Shown piece by piece: positions 17,560 through 26,239 of a stretch of 64,000 bases of DNA. Position 1 is the first letter of the stretch; each line of letters starts with the position of its first letter. Position numbers and translations under genes: made by a program. The stretch lies in NCBI GenBank assembly GCA_044227095.1, contig JBGAFV010000001.1:3038001-3102000 (forward strand), in the 5' to 3' direction. Source of the stretch: JACMLD01 sp044227095 (GTDB taxonomy: Bacteria; Bacteroidota; Bacteroidia; Chitinophagales; Chitinophagaceae). The notes under the pieces were generated by a model, which saw nothing but the letters and a program-made list of their open reading frames with translations, ran no database searches and was not told where the DNA came from.

Positions 17560-17922
17560 TTAGCTGCGAGTTATTAGCTGTGAGCTACAAGCCGTTAGCT
17601 GCAAGTTATTAGCTACAAGCTGTTAGCTATTAGCTGCAAGCTTATTAGTTTCGAAGAAACTCTCTGTGTTTATATCGCCTTAATGGTTATTGCCATGAAA
17701 GCTTGTCCAATTAAACCCTGCATTTTGCTTTATAAATAACCCCTGTGCTTCTCTGTGTTCCCGTGTCTCCGTGGTGAAGAAGAGCTGCAAGCTGTTAGCT
17801 ATTAGCTGCAAGCTTATTAGTTTCGAAGAACACTCCGACCGTGCACTTCGCTTTAATGTAAATATTCCCAGTGCTTCTTACTGTTCCCCCTGTCTCAGTG
17901 GTTAAAAAAAATATGGTTAGTA
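17560..17922. repeat. Duplicated degenerate intergenic repeat
   Basis: A 48-bp block (17611-17658) built of AGCTG/AGCTA units and ending TTATTAGTTTCGAAGAA recurs at 17783-17830 with one difference. Weaker similarity continues downstream of each copy (the CCTGTGCTTCT, TGTTCCC and TGTCTC motifs), so the unit is about 170 bp. Extra TTAGCTGCAAG-like units precede the first copy. There is no gene inside. It lies between the convergent TamB-like gene and RibBA. Confidence 0.8.
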
Positions 17923-17926
17923 CCGA

Positions 17927-19126
17927 CTACTTCAATATATCATGCCCCATTTTGTCTTTCTTGGTCTGTAAATATTTTTCGTTGTGCGGATTGGGTACAG
18001 CTTCAATGGCTACGGTTTCTACAATCTCAATACCATAACCAAGCAAGCCGGCCCTTTTGCGGGGGTTGTTGCTCATGAGGCGCAACTTATTTACACCGAG
18101 GTAACGTAAAATTTGTGCGCCAATGCCATAGTCTCTTTTGTCCATAGGAAAACCAAGATGTATATTGGCTTCTACGGTATCCATTCCTTCTTCCTGTAAT
18201 TTATAAGCCTTTAACTTGTTTACAAGGCCAATGCCACGCCCTTCCTGGTTCATGTATAAAACAATGCCCTTGCCTTCTTTTTCTACCATCTCCATTGCTT
18301 TGTGCAATTGTTCGCCACAATCGCAGCGCATAGAACCCAGTATATCGCCGGTAAAGCAGGAAGAGTGAACGCGGGTTAAAACTGGTTCATCTTTTTTCCA
18401 TTCACCTTTAATTAGAGCAAGGTGTTCATTGGTAGATCCTTTTTCTTTAAAAGCAATCAATTTAAAATGGCCATATTGTGTCGGCATATCCACCCTTACA
18501 ATTTCTTCTATCAGTGAATCTGTTTTGAGGCGATATTCAATAAGGTCTTTTATAGAAACCAGCTTAAAATCGAATTTCCTGGCAATTTCTTTTAACTCGG
18601 GAAGCCTTGCCATACTGCCATCTTCATTCATAATTTCTACAAGTACGCCTGCAGGTTCAAAACCGGCAAGTCGGGATAGATCAATAGTAGCTTCAGTATG
18701 CCCTGCCCGGCGGAGTACACCGCCTTTTTTTGCCCTTAGCGGAAAAATATGTCCCGGTCTGCCCAGGTCTGAAGGCTGTGTTGCAGGATCGATCAATGCC
18801 TGAATGGTCTTGGCCCTGTCGTTTGCAGAGATACCGGTTGTGCATCCATGTCCCAGTAAATCAATTGATACGGTAAAAGCTGTTTCGTGAAGTGCGGTAT
18901 TATTATTAACCATCAGATCGAGCTGTAATTCATCGCAACGCTCTTCTACAAGTGGTGCACAAATAAGGCCACGGCCATATTTGCTCATAAAATTTATGGT
19001 TTCGGGAGTGGCGTTTCTTGCAGAAGTAATAAAATCACCTTCATTTTCGCGGTCTTCGTCGTCTACTACTATAATAAGTTTTCCACGTTTAATATCCTCA
19101 ATGGCACTTTCTATACTATCCAGCAT
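17927..19126 (-). CDS. ribBA: Bifunctional 3,4-dihydroxy-2-butanone-4-phosphate synthase / GTP cyclohydrolase II
   Basis: Fused riboflavin-pathway enzyme of 399 residues, the normal length. The RibB half (about 1-200) shows DDEDRENEGDF and RRAGHTEATIDLSRLAG. The RibA half (about 205-399) shows VHSSCFTGDILGSMRCDCG, whose three cysteines bind zinc, then NQEGRGIGL and KLRLMSNNPRKR. It makes the two precursors of riboflavin from ribulose 5-phosphate and GTP in the cytoplasm. It stands alone, with no FMN riboswitch visible upstream. Confidence 0.97.
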   Translation of the reverse strand: MLDSIESAIEDIKRGKLIIVVDDEDRENEGDFITSARNATPETINFMSKYGRGLICAPLVEERCDELQLDLMVNNNTALHETAFTVSIDLLGHGCTTGISANDRAKTIQALIDPATQPSDLGRPGHIFPLRAKKGGVLRRAGHTEATIDLSRLAGFEPAGVLVEIMNEDGSMARLPELKEIARKFDFKLVSIKDLIEYRLKTDSLIEEIVRVDMPTQYGHFKLIAFKEKGSTNEHLALIKGEWKKDEPVLTRVHSSCFTGDILGSMRCDCGEQLHKAMEMVEKEGKGIVLYMNQEGRGIGLVNKLKAYKLQEEGMDTVEANIHLGFPMDKRDYGIGAQILRYLGVNKLRLMSNNPRKRAGLLGYGIEIVETVAIEAVPNPHNEKYLQTKKDKMGHDILK

Positions 19127-19406
19127 AATGATGAAAATTTCTGCAAAAATAACGATTGCCAGAGGCTTTATGTTTAAATATAATTGCTTGGCTACCCCAT
19201 TTCCGCCTTTCTTTCTAATTCAAAAACCCTAAAAACTGAACATCAGCAGATTAAGATCAGATTAATAATGGGCGTCTTAAAAAATTTTTTGCCGGGCTGA
19301 TGCTTATTGCGTGCTGTAAACAGGGTGTTTGGGTATTTCCCATTTTAACTCCAAATGAATTAATTGTGATCTATAAACAACTTATGCAGCTTTCAAAGGC
19401 CGCCGA

Positions 19407-19436
19407 TTGCCTATTGTCGGGAAACAATTATGTTTG
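19407..19436 (+). promoter_or_regulatory. Bacteroidota-type promoter of the Oar-like gene
   Basis: TTG (19407-19409), a 19-nt spacer and TATGTTTG (19429-19436) match the group's housekeeping promoter well. The ATG follows 54 bp downstream. Confidence 0.7.
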
Positions 19437-19490
19437 CTTTAACAATCAATCAAATTTCTTTTCTTTGCAGAAGATCAAAAACAAAACTAT

Positions 19491-22400
19491 ATGCTTAAGA
19501 AAATTACAGGCTTCTTAACTGTTTTGCTTGCACTTTCTATTACTACCATGCAGGCACAGGTTACTACCAGTGCCATTACAGGAACCGTGACTGACACTAA
19601 AGGCGAAACACTACAAGGCGCAACCGTAGTGGCCGAACACCTTCCTTCCGGTACAAAGTACAGTACTGTTTCTAAAAAAGGCGGTGTGTTTAATTTGCAG
19701 GGCTTAAGAGCTGGCGGCCCTTACACGGTAACCATCAATTTTGTTGGTTATAAAGCCCAGGTTACAGAAAATGTAACACTTACTTTGGGTGATGCTTATA
19801 GCATTAATGCTGAAATGGTTTCCAGCGCAACAGATCTTACTGCAGTAACTATTACTGGTCAGAGAAGACGTTCCCTTGCAGACAAAAACGGCGCCAGCAC
19901 AAATATTACGCCGAGGATGCTGAGTACTTTGCCTACTATTACAAGAAGTATTACAGACTTTACCCGTGTTACACCACAGGCAAATGGAACCAGTTTTGCC
20001 GGCAGGGATAACAGGTTGAACAACGTAACTGTTGATGGTGCTAACCTTAATAACAACTTCGGCCTTTCAAGCGATTTGTTACCCGGTGGTGGCAACCCCA
20101 TTGCACTGGATGCATTCTCAGAAATCTCCGTAAACATTTCTCCGTTTGATGTAAAACAATCTGGTTTTACAGGAGCGGGAGTAAGCGCAATTACAAAAAG
20201 TGGTACCAATACATTTCACGGAAGTGCGTATTATTCTTATCGCAACCAGAGCTACAATGGTACTAACGTAGCAGGCGTAAAACTTGCTGCACCTGCTGCA
20301 ACTGATAATAAAATTTATGGTGGCACACTTGGTGGGCCAATCATTAAAAATAAATTGTTCTTCTTTGTTAGCGGCGAAATTGAAAAAGGTAGTGCACCCG
20401 GTGTAACTTATTCACCAAAAGGTGGATCTGGAAGCGGAACAGTTTCTAACGTGCCTATTGATTCTTTAAGGGCATTGTCTACTTATCTTAACAGCAAGTA
20501 TAAATTCGATCCAGGTGTGTATGATAACTTCCCTGGCTTTACTTCAGAAAACTATAAAATATTGGGCAAGCTTGACTGGAACATCAGCAGTCAGCATAAG
20601 CTTACAATAAAGTATAGCGATTTCAAAAACACAGGTTATTCTCAGCCAAGTGCCAGTGGTGGTATCAACGGTGCCAGCGGACAGAGTGGTATTATTAGCT
20701 ATACACCAACTCCCGGCAGGTTCGGTCCAAATTCAATGGCCTTTAATAATGTGAACTATAAAATAGTAGATAAAGTAAGATCAGGTTCAATAGAACTGAA
20801 CAGTAACTTCCATGGCAAATTTGCCAACCAGTTCCTGGCTACACTTACTAAAATCAGCTCTATAAAAGATCACGATGGAGCTACGTTTCCTTTTGCAGAT
20901 ATAATTGGTTTAACTGCAGGAAGCAAAAACAACTACATGAGTTTTGGTAATGAGCCTTTTAACGGTAACAATAACCAGGTTATAAACGATGTCTATACTG
21001 TTACTGATAACTTCAGCTATTTTGCTGGAAAGCATACTTTAACTGCTGGTGTAAATTACGAATACCAGAAAGTAGGAAATATGTTTATGCCAGGTTCGCA
21101 AGGTTATTATGTATTTGGATCGCTGGATGATTTTATAAATAACCGTGCACCAAAATTATTCTCACAAACATATTCACTTGTTCCAGGACAGGATGCAGTT
21201 TTTTCTGCAAACCTGAAAGTAGCTCAACTTGGATTGTATGTACAGGATGAAGTAAACATCAACCCACGTTTTAAACTTACTTATGGTTTGCGTATAGACA
21301 AACCAATTTATCCTGAAGCACCATTAGAAAATCCTGCAATTACTGCATTGTCTTTCTATGCTAAAGACGGTAGCCTTACGCATTACAATGGCGGGGCATG
21401 GCCAAAATCTAAATGGTTGTTGTCTCCACGTGTAGGTTTCCGTTGGGATGTTGATGGCGATAAGAAAATGATTGTACGTGGCGGTACTGGTGTGTTTACA
21501 GGACGTGTTCCTTTTGTATACCTCACCAACCTGCCAAGCACAAGCGGTATGTATACATTCGGTACGCTGGTAACAAGCAACCTGCAGAATTACCTGTTCA
21601 ACCCGGATCCACATGCATACAATCCTTTCTACAACACAACTTTGGATCCTACATTGTTCCCAACAAAAGCGGGTACTGTAGCACCAACCGGCGGCTTTGC
21701 GCTGATAGATCCTAATTTCAAATTTCCACAGGTTTGGCGTACAAACTTTGCTATTGATAAACAATTGGGCAAAGGATGGGGCTTAACACTTGAATTGTTG
21801 TATACAAAAGATTTGAACAACGCTGTTATCCGCAATGCAAACCAGAAAGCAACAGATACAGTTGTAAATGTTGGTCCTGGCGATACACGCGGACGCTTCA
21901 GCAGCTCAAGCAACAATTTGCGCAGGCTTAACCCAACTATTGCAAATGCAGTAGTACTTGAAAATACCAGCAAAGGTGGTTCAATTGCATTAACTGCATT
22001 GCTTACAAAAAGCTTCTCTCACGGATTGTATGGTTCATTGGGTTACACCTATACATATGCTAGTGAGGTTACCGCTAACCCCGGCAGCCAGGCAGCTTCT
22101 GTATGGAGTGTAAACGCTACTTCGGGTACGCAGAATGATCAGCAACTTTCTTATTCTCAATATGCTGTTCCGCACCGTATTGTTGCTACACTTTCTTACC
22201 GTGTAGAATATTTCAAACACCTTGCTTCTACCTTCACATTCTTCTATGAAGGTGCTTCACAAGGAACTTACACGTATATCTACAACGGAGATATTAACCA
22301 GGATGGTAACTCTGCAGACTTGATGTATATTCCTAAAAATGCATCAGAAATTACATTTGTAAACCTGCCTGCAAGCGGTACAACACCTGCATTTACTGCA

Positions 22401-22799
22401 CAGCAGCAATCAGATGCATTCTTCCAGTTTATATCTAAAGATCATTACCTGGCAAACCATATGGGACAAACTTCAGAAAGAAACGCCGCAAGGTATCCTT
22501 TCTATCACCGTGTGGATTTCAACTTCCAACAAGATCTGTTTACCAATATTGGCAAAAATAGGAATACACTTCAGTTCAATATGTCTGTTGTTAACTTCCT
22601 CAATTTGCTTAACCACGATTGGGGTATCAGGAAACAAACCATTGTTACCAACCCGCTTAAGCTGGTTTCAGTTACAAATGGAACGCCTACTTACCAGTTA
22701 GCAACATTTAATGGCGACCTCGTAAGACAACCATACATCAATGTAAGTTCTACAACAACTACATGGGGTATTCAATTGGGTGTTAAATACCTGTTCTAA
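19491..22799 (+). CDS. Oar-like TonB-dependent receptor with carboxypeptidase-regulatory domain
   Basis: Outer-membrane protein of 1102 residues. It has a signal peptide (about 1-22, MQAQ), then a CarboxypepD-regulatory-like beta domain (GTVTDTKGETLQGATVV, to about residue 110). A plug-like region follows (SITDFTRVTPQ, NNVTVDGANLNNNFG), then a long beta-barrel ending in WGIQLGVKYLF with the terminal aromatic residue expected of outer-membrane proteins. It resembles the Oar family. No SusD partner is adjacent, so the substrate is unknown. It has its own promoter and a strong terminator, so it is a single-gene unit. Confidence 0.9.
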   Translation: MLKKITGFLTVLLALSITTMQAQVTTSAITGTVTDTKGETLQGATVVAEHLPSGTKYSTVSKKGGVFNLQGLRAGGPYTVTINFVGYKAQVTENVTLTLGDAYSINAEMVSSATDLTAVTITGQRRRSLADKNGASTNITPRMLSTLPTITRSITDFTRVTPQANGTSFAGRDNRLNNVTVDGANLNNNFGLSSDLLPGGGNPIALDAFSEISVNISPFDVKQSGFTGAGVSAITKSGTNTFHGSAYYSYRNQSYNGTNVAGVKLAAPAATDNKIYGGTLGGPIIKNKLFFFVSGEIEKGSAPGVTYSPKGGSGSGTVSNVPIDSLRALSTYLNSKYKFDPGVYDNFPGFTSENYKILGKLDWNISSQHKLTIKYSDFKNTGYSQPSASGGINGASGQSGIISYTPTPGRFGPNSMAFNNVNYKIVDKVRSGSIELNSNFHGKFANQFLATLTKISSIKDHDGATFPFADIIGLTAGSKNNYMSFGNEPFNGNNNQVINDVYTVTDNFSYFAGKHTLTAGVNYEYQKVGNMFMPGSQGYYVFGSLDDFINNRAPKLFSQTYSLVPGQDAVFSANLKVAQLGLYVQDEVNINPRFKLTYGLRIDKPIYPEAPLENPAITALSFYAKDGSLTHYNGGAWPKSKWLLSPRVGFRWDVDGDKKMIVRGGTGVFTGRVPFVYLTNLPSTSGMYTFGTLVTSNLQNYLFNPDPHAYNPFYNTTLDPTLFPTKAGTVAPTGGFALIDPNFKFPQVWRTNFAIDKQLGKGWGLTLELLYTKDLNNAVIRNANQKATDTVVNVGPGDTRGRFSSSSNNLRRLNPTIANAVVLENTSKGGSIALTALLTKSFSHGLYGSLGYTYTYASEVTANPGSQAASVWSVNATSGTQNDQQLSYSQYAVPHRIVATLSYRVEYFKHLASTFTFFYEGASQGTYTYIYNGDINQDGNSADLMYIPKNASEITFVNLPASGTTPAFTAQQQSDAFFQFISKDHYLANHMGQTSERNAARYPFYHRVDFNFQQDLFTNIGKNRNTLQFNMSVVNFLNLLNHDWGIRKQTIVTNPLKLVSVTNGTPTYQLATFNGDLVRQPYINVSSTTTTWGIQLGVKYLF

Positions 22800-22836
22800 A
22801 CAAATGGGTATTTGATTAGCGTAAATAAATTTCTGC

Positions 22837-22867
22837 AAACAGCCGTTGTACATTACAACGGCTGTTT
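22837..22867 (+). terminator. Rho-independent terminator
   Basis: A perfect 14-bp stem, AAACAGCCGTTGTA, loop CAT, TACAACGGCTGTTT, followed by GCTTTTAT. It ends the Oar-like transcript; the palindromic stem could also serve the convergent minus-strand gene. Confidence 0.88.
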
Positions 22868-22928
22868 GCTTTTATACAAGCTATACTAACAATCAGGTCT
22901 GGTTGTAAAACTGGATAATAGCAGAATA

Positions 22929-24029
22929 TTATGAAGGAAGGCTATCCTGCGCAGGGACAACAATAATTGCATCTTTTCTTTCCAGCCAGTTGTTGAATAT
23001 GGTATAGAATACCGCTACTATAATAGCACCTTTAAACATACCGGTAAAACCCCAAGATACCATGCCGCCGATAACGCCAAGAAACAAAACAAGAAAAGGC
23101 AGTTTACCACTTTTTGATATAAGCAATGGTTTTACTACTGCATCTACTACCAATAAAGCAATGCCATAAATAATCATAAATATGGCCCAGCCTGTGTGCC
23201 CCTGGATAAATAGCCAGATAATCAGTGGTATCCAAACAGGGAGTGGCCCCACTTGTATAATTACCAGGAAAAAAACCAATGCGGCAATGCCCAGCGAAAA
23301 AGGAATGCCAGCTATTAAAAGCCCTGTCCATGCAAATGCTGCTGCAATTAATGCAGTGCCCATAATGCCTACAGATACACCTTTAATAGCCATCGCGGAA
23401 GTGCTTAACAAAGCATCTGCATCTTCTTTGCCAAGTATATGTTTTAAAGCATTTGATACCGGCGTAAGCATTTTACTGCCGCCATGCAAAAAGAAAGCAG
23501 ATACAATAATGCCCAGTATAATTTCAGACGCAGCACCAAATACGCCAGCGCCTTTGGTAAGTATGCCATGCAATACTGCTTTTATCTTGTCTTCATGTAC
23601 GGCTAATGCTGCTTTTGGTTCTTCCTGCACCTGTTTATAAAAATCGGCAATGGGTTCTCCAACTACAGGTATATTGCTTACCTCAGGAGCTAGCGGTGGC
23701 AAGCCATTTTGTTTTACATCACTTATAAAATGACTGATATCTTTTATGTGGTGACTAAGCGATGATATCATGTATAAAAAAGGCTGTGCAATAATGGCAA
23801 TCAACAAAAAAGCATAAATAACCGCAGCAAGTTTTCTTCGGCCTTTTAATAAATTAACCAGTTTCTCAAAAAGGTTTGCAAAAGAAACAGAGAAAATTAA
23901 AGCAAAAGTAAAAATGCCGAGGAAAGCTTTCAGCACATCAAACAACGCATACAAAAGGCCAAGAAAGCACAAGACTATTAATAATGTTTCAATGGTGTCT
24001 TTTGATTTTTTTTTTAGTGCAGGAAGCAT
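22929..24029 (-). CDS. AI-2E family transporter (PerM / UPF0118)
   Basis: Integral inner-membrane protein of 366 residues with about seven to eight hydrophobic segments. The ATG at 24029 (MLPALKKKSKDTIE) is preferred over the one at 24098, whose extra 23 residues are not family-like. The family includes autoinducer-2 exporters and Na+/H+ antiporters, so the substrate is open. The C-terminal half with LLIAGIPFSLGIAALVFFLVIIQVG and the long periplasmic loop before it are typical. Confidence 0.88.
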   Translation of the reverse strand: MLPALKKKSKDTIETLLIVLCFLGLLYALFDVLKAFLGIFTFALIFSVSFANLFEKLVNLLKGRRKLAAVIYAFLLIAIIAQPFLYMISSLSHHIKDISHFISDVKQNGLPPLAPEVSNIPVVGEPIADFYKQVQEEPKAALAVHEDKIKAVLHGILTKGAGVFGAASEIILGIIVSAFFLHGGSKMLTPVSNALKHILGKEDADALLSTSAMAIKGVSVGIMGTALIAAAFAWTGLLIAGIPFSLGIAALVFFLVIIQVGPLPVWIPLIIWLFIQGHTGWAIFMIIYGIALLVVDAVVKPLLISKSGKLPFLVLFLGVIGGMVSWGFTGMFKGAIIVAVFYTIFNNWLERKDAIIVVPAQDSLPS

Positions 24030-24125
24030 GACAGTTATTTTAAGGTAACTTAAAAATAATAAAAACGGGTCACATGCCTGCGTGAGCACATTATGCATTG
24101 TAGAAAATACAAGATGCAGCTATTG

Positions 24126-25412
24126 TTACCGTGTAAGCCTGTAAATAAGCAGTGCAGTTCTTTTTATGAGTTTTGGATATTCAGCAAGGTTAATAATTTC
24201 TCCGGGTGCATGAGCACCCTTGCCCGATGCGCCTAAACCATCGAGGCAATTAAGATAACTGGCGATATAAGAAATATCACCTGCGCCTCTTGCACCTGGG
24301 TCGCCGGCAGCTACTGCACCATAACCAAGCGCATTGCTGATATCATTTACAATTGTTACCAGGGAATCATTTCCGGGAGTTGGTGGCATAGATGGAATGC
24401 CATCCCTGAAACTAATAGATGCACTTGTACCCGGCAGGTGTTCTGCAACTATCATGCGCATGGTATCCCTTGCTTTTTCTTTTTGCTGTTCTGATAGAAA
24501 CCGCAAGTCGCCAATAACAATTGTTTTAGGCGAAATGATATTTGTTTTTGAAACCGTAGATCCTTTTTGCGCAGCATCATCGTACTGTACATCGGAGCCG
24601 CCAATAAACAATGCAGGATTAAAAGTAAGAAATGGTTGTGTGCTTAACTTTTCGCGGAATGTGTTTACAATTCTTGCTGCTTCATAAACACTTCCATAAC
24701 CCGCTTTGCCAAATATGCCAGATGAATGTGCCTGCTTTGCTTCTACTTCAAGTTTCCATTCGCTTGCACCACGGCGGGCAGTAGCAACAATATTTAAGCC
24801 TGTTGCGCCTTCAAAAGCCAATGCAACATTATGTTCCTTCGCCCTTTCAATAAAATCTCCTCTACTAATTTCGCGTGGCTCACCTGCATTCTCTTCATCG
24901 CCTGTAAAATATACGGTGATGCTTGTATTGTCCAGCAGTTTTTGCTGCTGAAGCGATTTTAATGCAGCAATTATCATAACATCACCTCCTTTCATATCAT
25001 TAACGCCCTGCCCGGTAGCCGTTGTATCATTTAGCATTGTAAAAGGATTGGGTGGCATTGAGGGTTCAAACACAGTATCAAGATGACCGATAAGCAAGAT
25101 CTTTTTCCCTTTTTTTCCTTTGCGATATGCAACAAGATGGCCTGCTCTTTTTAAAGAATCGGGCATTGCAATCCAGGTTACCGTAAAACCAAGTGCCTGT
25201 AGTTCTTTTGCATACAACTGACCGGTTTTCTTTACACCTTCTATATTAAAAGTGCCGCTGTTGATATTTACAGACGCTTTCAGGAGTTCTATAGTAGCAG
25301 GCATACCTGCATCAATGCCGGCTGCAATTTTTTGTTCCACTTTTGAAAGCTGCTGAGCCTTTGCGGCAAAGAAAATTAAACAGAAAAATGCAAGGCTGAA
25401 TTGTTTTCTCAT
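24126..25412 (-). CDS. M20-family metallopeptidase (carboxypeptidase G2-like), exported
   Basis: Secreted peptidase of 428 residues with a signal peptide about 1-19 (FFAAKAQ). Zinc-binding and catalytic motifs are in order: IGHLDTVF (HxD), GVNDMKGGD, and TGDEENAGEPREIS carrying the general-base Glu pair. The final His is probably in the segment GKGAHAPGE. It resembles glutamate carboxypeptidases. It lies 97 bp upstream of the AI-2E transporter gene on the same strand and could be co-transcribed. Confidence 0.92.
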   Translation of the reverse strand: MRKQFSLAFFCLIFFAAKAQQLSKVEQKIAAGIDAGMPATIELLKASVNINSGTFNIEGVKKTGQLYAKELQALGFTVTWIAMPDSLKRAGHLVAYRKGKKGKKILLIGHLDTVFEPSMPPNPFTMLNDTTATGQGVNDMKGGDVMIIAALKSLQQQKLLDNTSITVYFTGDEENAGEPREISRGDFIERAKEHNVALAFEGATGLNIVATARRGASEWKLEVEAKQAHSSGIFGKAGYGSVYEAARIVNTFREKLSTQPFLTFNPALFIGGSDVQYDDAAQKGSTVSKTNIISPKTIVIGDLRFLSEQQKEKARDTMRMIVAEHLPGTSASISFRDGIPSMPPTPGNDSLVTIVNDISNALGYGAVAAGDPGARGAGDISYIASYLNCLDGLGASGKGAHAPGEIINLAEYPKLIKRTALLIYRLTR

Positions 25413-25494
25413 GTAGCCGGGTTTTGTACCGGAAGTTAACCATTTATCGGGTAAATGCAGTGCTGGCCATTTGCGCTGTAGTGTGGCGCCAAAA

Positions 25495-25600
25495 AAAATC
25501 CCGCCGTGTGGCGGGATGCACTAATCAGTTACCAATAACCATTAAACCTTATCCTTTTACTAAGTTAATGCAGTGGATATAAAAAAAAATTTTTTGTTTA
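25495..25600 (-). ncRNA. Candidate small RNA or leader ending in a terminator
   Basis: On the minus strand an about 100-nt segment ends in ATCCCGCC, loop ACAC, GGCGGGAT, then eight T: a strong terminator at 25498-25517. It sits 85 bp before the M20 start rather than after any gene. Inside is AAAGGATAAGG followed by a five-codon frame MVIGN and stop. It could be an independent small RNA or an attenuator leader for the M20 gene. No known RNA family recognised. Confidence 0.45.
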
Positions 25601-25795
25601 AATATTTGAAAAAAACAATTTCTGCGTTGTGCATTAGCGTTAGTGGTAATAGAAAACCATTAGCATTTATGTCCACTTTTTTTTTATAATTAAAAAGAGG
25701 AATGATTTGGATTTGAAATCCCTGCAATGCGCTGAGGGTGCCAGTTTTAGGTCCGTAAACTTGTCATGGAAAAATATTTTTTACCTAAAATTTTG

Positions 25796-25807
25796 AAACG
25801 TACGTTT
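25796..25807. promoter_or_regulatory. Palindrome, candidate BlaI operator
   Basis: AAACGTACGTTT is a perfect 12-bp palindrome ending 20 bp before the BlaI start codon, just after an AAATTTTG stretch near the TAnnTTTG consensus. BlaI/MecI repressors bind such short palindromes at their own promoters. Confidence 0.55.
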
Positions 25808-25827
25808 TTAATGCATACCTTTAAACT

Positions 25828-26235
25828 ATGAAACAGTCAAAAGGCGAAAGTAAAAGCAGTTTGCAGGTGCCTACAAAAACAGAGCTTGATGTATTGCAGG
25901 TACTCTGGCAAAACGGCCCGTCTACTGTTCGTTTTGTGCACGATAAATTAAATGAACAGAAAGAAATTGTACAATATACGTCTACATTAAAACTAATGCA
26001 GGTGATGAAGGAAAAAGGCATGCTTGAGCGGGATGAAAGCAATATGAAGCATGTGTATAGTGCTGCTATTGCAGAAGAAAAAGTAAAAGGCAATATGCTG
26101 AAGCGTTTTGTAGATTCTATGTACAATGGTTCTGCCAGCAGCCTCATGATGGCGTTGCTGAAAAATGATAAGACTTCAGATGCAGAACTGGAAAAAATGA
26201 AAGAACTGCTTTCGTCTGTCAATAAAAAGAAATAA
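25828..26235 (+). CDS. BlaI/MecI/CopY-family transcriptional repressor
   Basis: Winged-helix repressor of 135 residues with the family start PTKTELDVLQVLWQNGPSTVRFVHDKL and recognition region QYTSTLKLMQVMKEKG. A C-terminal dimerisation helix follows. It is paired 4 bp upstream of a BlaR1-like membrane peptidase, the standard arrangement in which peptidase signalling leads to cleavage of the repressor. In Bacteroidota most such pairs are not linked to beta-lactamases, and none is near here. Confidence 0.93.
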   Translation: MKQSKGESKSSLQVPTKTELDVLQVLWQNGPSTVRFVHDKLNEQKEIVQYTSTLKLMQVMKEKGMLERDESNMKHVYSAAIAEEKVKGNMLKRFVDSMYNGSASSLMMALLKNDKTSDAELEKMKELLSSVNKKK

Positions 26236-26239
26236 ATCT

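Larger units (their letters stand above)
25413..25827. other. Divergent intergenic region with candidate small RNA
   Basis: Separates the M20 gene (minus) from the BlaI gene (plus). It contains a minus-strand terminator-ended segment (25495-25600) and a palindrome before BlaI (25796-25807). Between 25600 and 25790 it is A/T-rich with no gene. Confidence 0.5.
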
